Origin: Cloacibacterium sp964530915
Lineage (GTDB): Bacteria; Bacteroidota; Bacteroidia; Flavobacteriales; Weeksellaceae
Reading direction: 5' to 3'
DNA: 12,703 bases
Assembly (NCBI GenBank): GCA_964530915.1
Contig: CAZHCK010000071.1
Coordinates: forward strand, 1 to 12,703
The position numbers and the translations under genes are program-made. The notes under the pieces were generated by a model. The model was given only the letters and a program-made list of their open reading frames with translations, did no database searches and was not told the origin of the DNA. This document shows positions 12,563-12,703 of this stretch, piece after piece. Within the stretch, counting starts at the first letter, position 1, and every line of letters begins with the position of its first letter.

Positions 12563-12703
12563 TAAAAACACAAATGAAAAAATGTTAATTTATTTAGATT
12601 ATATCTAATTATTTAATAATTGCCTAACGAACGTTAAGTTTATTTTTCAATAACTTTTTAATATGTAACATGCATTTAATCAATGAATTATGATTAATAA
12701 TCA
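12563..12703. other. AT-rich right end without a recognisable gene
   Basis: The last 141 bases hold no supported coding frame. Two short inverted repeats are visible: TTAGAT-TAT-ATCTAA (12594-12608) and TAACG-AA-CGTTA (12625-12636). TAACTTTT (12649-12656) resembles a plus-strand -7 element. The region may be the control region of a gene starting beyond the window, but nothing here decides that. Confidence 0.4.

Noticed and set aside
12344..12571. A 75-codon minus-strand frame extending beyond the mscS-like start.
   Set aside because: It is out of frame with the clear MscS protein and passes through the terminator-like hairpin.

Overview
The window looks like chromosomal DNA of a low-GC Bacteroidetes bacterium of the class Flavobacteriia, probably a Chryseobacterium/Cloacibacterium-type Weeksellaceae member (inference). 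The evidence is AT-rich, A-start genes without clear Shine-Dalgarno sequences, -7 elements of the TAnnTTTG type, a class II HMG-CoA reductase as used in the flavobacterial mevalonate route, and small stress and envelope proteins typical of this group. No insertion sequence, phage gene, CRISPR array or rRNA was seen.

Layout. The left end (44-1853, minus strand) is an overlapping pair: HMG-CoA reductase, then a DUF423 membrane protein. A tRNA-Gln(UUG) with its own promoter and terminator follows (1977-2136). Three small genes of unknown function (2233-2944) and an outer-membrane beta-barrel gene (3059-3622) come next. The centre (3799-7856) is a three-gene signalling operon: an AraC-type regulator with a degenerate HMA-like N-terminus, a single-domain response regulator, and a 1009-residue CHASE3/four-PAS histidine kinase. 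A gene-sparse stretch of about 390 bases (7904-8290) leads into a five-gene stress/envelope operon (8291-9911: DUF5670-like, YtxH, GlsB/YeaQ, a TonB-C-like secreted protein and a small two-helix membrane protein). The right end carries an ABC-F ATPase (10031-11968) and a convergent small MscS channel (11965-12510), and about 140 bases of AT-rich DNA close the window.

Main discovery. Five promoters flanking the signalling operon share one rigid architecture: boxes at 2143, 2949, 7907, 8080 and 8194. Each has two direct half-sites, consensus AAAATTMTRTAA, exactly 21 bp apart. A -7-like TTTG always lies 26 nt beyond the second half-site, and no -33 TTG lies at normal spacing. This is what activator-dependent, class II promoters look like, and a 21-bp direct-repeat period is the spacing AraC-family proteins use. 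My reading is that the window holds a compact sensory circuit: the kinase and response regulator control the AraC-type protein, which switches on the small-gene operon, the porin-like protein and the stress operon on either side. Three of the five promoters are stacked in tandem ahead of the stress operon, so two of them may drive very short transcripts or peptides. The geometry is read directly from the sequence; the assignment of the regulator is inference.
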